Origin: Eubacteriales bacterium
GTDB taxonomy: Bacteria; Bacillota; Clostridia; Christensenellales; Aristaeellaceae
Direction of reading: 5' to 3'
Length of the DNA stretch: 64,000 nucleotides
NCBI GenBank assembly: GCA_028693055.1
Contig: JAQUWD010000012.1
Location: forward strand, 19,070 to 83,069
A program made the position numbers and the translations under genes. Shown here one piece after another: positions 62,331 to 64,000 of the stretch. The notes below the pieces were generated by a model. It was not told where the DNA came from. It worked only from the letters and a program-made list of their open reading frames with translations, and searched no databases. Positions within the stretch are counted from its first letter, which is position 1, and the number at the start of each line of letters is the position of its first letter.

Positions 62331-63668
62331 ATGCAAGCAAAGCATCATATCATCCTGTATACCTTTTTAAGCCTCGCGCTGGTGGTGGCTGTTTTTCTGA
62401 CCTTTGATTACGGTGTGAAGGCCCGGGAGGCGCAGCAGGTTTTGGAGGATGGCTACACACAGCGGGTTTTGGAAACCCAAGAGCATTTGCAAGCCATGGG
62501 GCTGAAGCTGAATAAAGCGGCTGTGGCGGGAGACAGCCTCGTAACCGTAACGCTTTTAACCGGGGTCAGCAAGCAATCGGACGAGGTGGTTACAAGCCTT
62601 TCCGTCCTACCCCTGTCTCATGTTGCCATGAGCGACACCATAAAATTTTGTAATCAACTGTCCGAGTACTCCATGAATTTAGCGCTGGAGGTAGCCGCCG
62701 GCGGCAACCTTGCCGAGCAGGACGTGACGACCCTTGGAGAGATGGAAAACCAGTGCGCGCTGCTTCTGGGGCAGTTTGTCACCGCTCGGGACGCTATGCT
62801 GGCAGAGGGATTAAAAATGGCGGTTTCCGGCAACGTATTTTATCAGGAGGCACAGCTATCCGCCCGCCCCTTGGAGCAGGTGGCGGATGGGGATAACGGC
62901 ATGGACTATCCCAGCATGATTTATGACGGTGCGTTTTCCGACGCTAGGCATTATGGCGAACCCAAGGCGCTGGGTACGGAAACCATCGATGCGGCGAAGG
63001 CGGTGGAAATTGCCAAAGCCTACGTGGGCGAGGAGCGGATTCGGGAAGCGAGCCAAAGCACGGAAACCGCCGGGACGTTGGCCTGCTTTGGCGTGGCGCT
63101 AACGCTGAATGACGGCACGGTTTTAAACGCCGAGGTGACCAAGCGCGGAGGGAAGCTTTTGTGGATCATGCCCGAGCATGCGTCCTTTCCCCAAACCCTA
63201 ACGCTGGAAGAATGCGGCGCGAAAGCCAAGCTGTTTCTGGAAACCAACGGCTATGGCGATATGGAGGCGAATCACTACCAGATTTATGACGGGCTGGCGG
63301 TGATCAACTTTGTAGCGGTACAGGACGGCGTGCTATTGTACCCGGATTTGGTAAAGGCTCAGGTTCGGATGGATACCGGCGAGGTCGTGGGCATGGAGGC
63401 GAATAACTATTTGATGAACCATACCCGGCGGTCTGCATTAACGCCCGAGCTTTCCAAGGCGCAGGCGCTAACCGGGGTAAGCGCTCGGCTGAACGCGGAG
63501 GATGCGCGGCTTTGCGTGATCCCCTATCGGGATCAGGAGCGGCTGTGCTATGAAGTCGCCGGAACCTATCAAGGGCAGGAGTACCGGGTCTATATCGATG
63601 CAAAAACAGGCGAGGAGGTTGAAGTGCTGATCATGCTTAGGAACGCAGACGGAGAGGTTAGCGCGTAA
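62331..63668 (+). CDS. ypeB: Germination protein YpeB
   Basis: A 445-residue protein with an N-terminal membrane anchor (ILYTFLSLALVVAVFLTFDYG), a helical region with repeated Glu/Lys-rich segments, and three PepSY-like domains in the C-terminal half (for example EIAKAYVGEERIREAS and YRVYIDAKTGEEVEVLIM). YpeB is needed to localise or stabilise SleB in the spore. The gene is second in the sleB operon and followed by a terminator. Confirms that the source organism forms spores. Confidence 0.93.
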   Translation: MQAKHHIILYTFLSLALVVAVFLTFDYGVKAREAQQVLEDGYTQRVLETQEHLQAMGLKLNKAAVAGDSLVTVTLLTGVSKQSDEVVTSLSVLPLSHVAMSDTIKFCNQLSEYSMNLALEVAAGGNLAEQDVTTLGEMENQCALLLGQFVTARDAMLAEGLKMAVSGNVFYQEAQLSARPLEQVADGDNGMDYPSMIYDGAFSDARHYGEPKALGTETIDAAKAVEIAKAYVGEERIREASQSTETAGTLACFGVALTLNDGTVLNAEVTKRGGKLLWIMPEHASFPQTLTLEECGAKAKLFLETNGYGDMEANHYQIYDGLAVINFVAVQDGVLLYPDLVKAQVRMDTGEVVGMEANNYLMNHTRRSALTPELSKAQALTGVSARLNAEDARLCVIPYRDQERLCYEVAGTYQGQEYRVYIDAKTGEEVEVLIMLRNADGEVSA

Positions 63669-63673
63669 AGAGT

Positions 63674-63723
63674 GCCCGTTTGAAAGCAAGGCGATTTTGC
63701 ACAAGCTTTTGAACGGGCTTTTT
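63674..63723 (+). terminator. Terminator of the sleB-ypeB operon
   Basis: A stem GCCCGTT.../...GAACGGGC (63674-63687 with 63705-63718, two mismatches) followed by TTTTT. Confidence 0.75.
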
Positions 63724-63845
63724 GTGCTTCCGTATATGCAAAAGTTAATAAACTTTCTACCTTAATAGGTTTCCGAAACTTTTTTCGTAAACAAAACCAT
63801 TTCGGTTACAATTGACTAAGTTTTGCGAATAGAGATTTCTAAAAC

Positions 63846-63875
63846 TTGACAGTTTTATAGGTTTCGAGGTAAGAT
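63846..63875 (+). promoter_or_regulatory. Promoter in the end-of-window gene-free region
   Basis: TTGACA, an 18-base spacer, then TAAGAT. Transcription would start near 63882 and run into the hairpin at 63903-63950. The other bases of 63724-64000 are AT-rich with no recognisable gene. Confidence 0.45.
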
Positions 63876-63902
63876 CCCGTCTTTGACAGCACAAGAAGCA
63901 AA

Positions 63903-63950
63903 AAACCGTTGCAATCCATTACAGTATAACGGTTACAGCGGTTTGTTTTT
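63903..63950 (+). terminator. Terminator-like hairpin with an alternative pairing
   Basis: A 13-bp stem with one mismatch (63903-63915 with 63932-63944), followed by GTTTTT. The left arm AACCGTT (63904-63910) can instead pair perfectly with AACGGTT (63928-63934), which would break the terminator, as in an attenuation leader. Confidence 0.5.
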
Positions 63951-64000
63951 CTGTTTTGAAGTTTTGTAATTTATTTTCTTCCCTTGCTTAATTTTTGAAT

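Overview
The window reads as a chromosomal segment of a spore-forming clostridial Firmicute. The evidence is the germination pair sleB-ypeB, the Firmicute-type yybS-rplI-dnaB operon, a YhaM exoribonuclease, YesM/YesN-type two-component regulators, a DUF3842-Mrp-C_GCAxxG operon, strong AGGAGG ribosome binding sites and several GTG/TTG starts. Genes are fairly GC-rich and intergenic regions AT-rich. A carbohydrate-specialised gut clostridium (Christensenellales-like) is a guess. No phage, transposase, integron or CRISPR array was seen.

Layout. 0.1-5.0 kb (minus): a secreted PIG-L deacetylase, then a five-gene operon read right to left: ECF transporter S component, uridine-kinase-like P-loop kinase, DUF3842, Mrp/Nbp35 ATPase, C_GCAxxG redox protein. 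5.2-12.2 kb (plus): membrane AraC-type regulator, solute-binding protein, two permeases and a metallophosphoesterase. 12.3-13.7 kb: purB. 13.9-16.0 kb (minus): a lysine 2,3-aminomutase-like radical SAM enzyme coupled to a D-Ala-D-Ala-ligase-like ATP-grasp enzyme. 16.2-18.2 kb: a DUF5107 protein. 18.2-26.2 kb: a YesM/YesN pair divergent from a lipoprotein binding protein, followed by a CUT1 ABC transporter. 26.3-27.3 kb: a YARHG-domain secreted protein.

27.4-44.4 kb is a glycan locus built around one unusual regulator. To its left, on the minus strand, are DUF5107-TPR, a GH39-like hydrolase and a DUF6259 protein. To its right, on the plus strand, are two permeases, a binding protein, a double GNAT, DUF4838 and a second DUF6259. 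The regulator has a LacI-type ligand domain but no N-terminal HTH; a C-terminal HTH-like segment may bind DNA. A shared inverted repeat, CGGA-N5-TCCG, flanks its gene on both sides.

44.4-44.65 kb is a cluster of palindromes. 44.7-53.7 kb (minus) is a seven-gene operon: NamZ (DUF1343), a sugar-isomerase-like protein, GH39-like hydrolase, ROK kinase, YgjV, mannose-6-phosphate isomerase and NagZ. It is most simply read as salvage of cell-wall amino sugars plus another sugar. 53.9-54.0 kb has two tRNA genes, Met and fMet. 54.2-57.3 kb has a lipoprotein and a LacI regulator-ribokinase operon. 57.5-63.7 kb is housekeeping (yhaM, dnaB, rplI, yybS) and spore germination (sleB, ypeB). The last 330 bases hold no gene but contain a promoter and a terminator with an alternative pairing.

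How it works together: three complete ABC importers lack their own ATPase, so they presumably share a MsmX-type ATPase encoded elsewhere. Imported oligosaccharides would be cut by the cytoplasmic GH39-like, DUF6259, DUF4838 and NagZ/NamZ enzymes, phosphorylated by ROK or ribokinase and isomerised. Two-component, AraC-type and LacI-type regulators next to each transporter would match expression to the available sugar.
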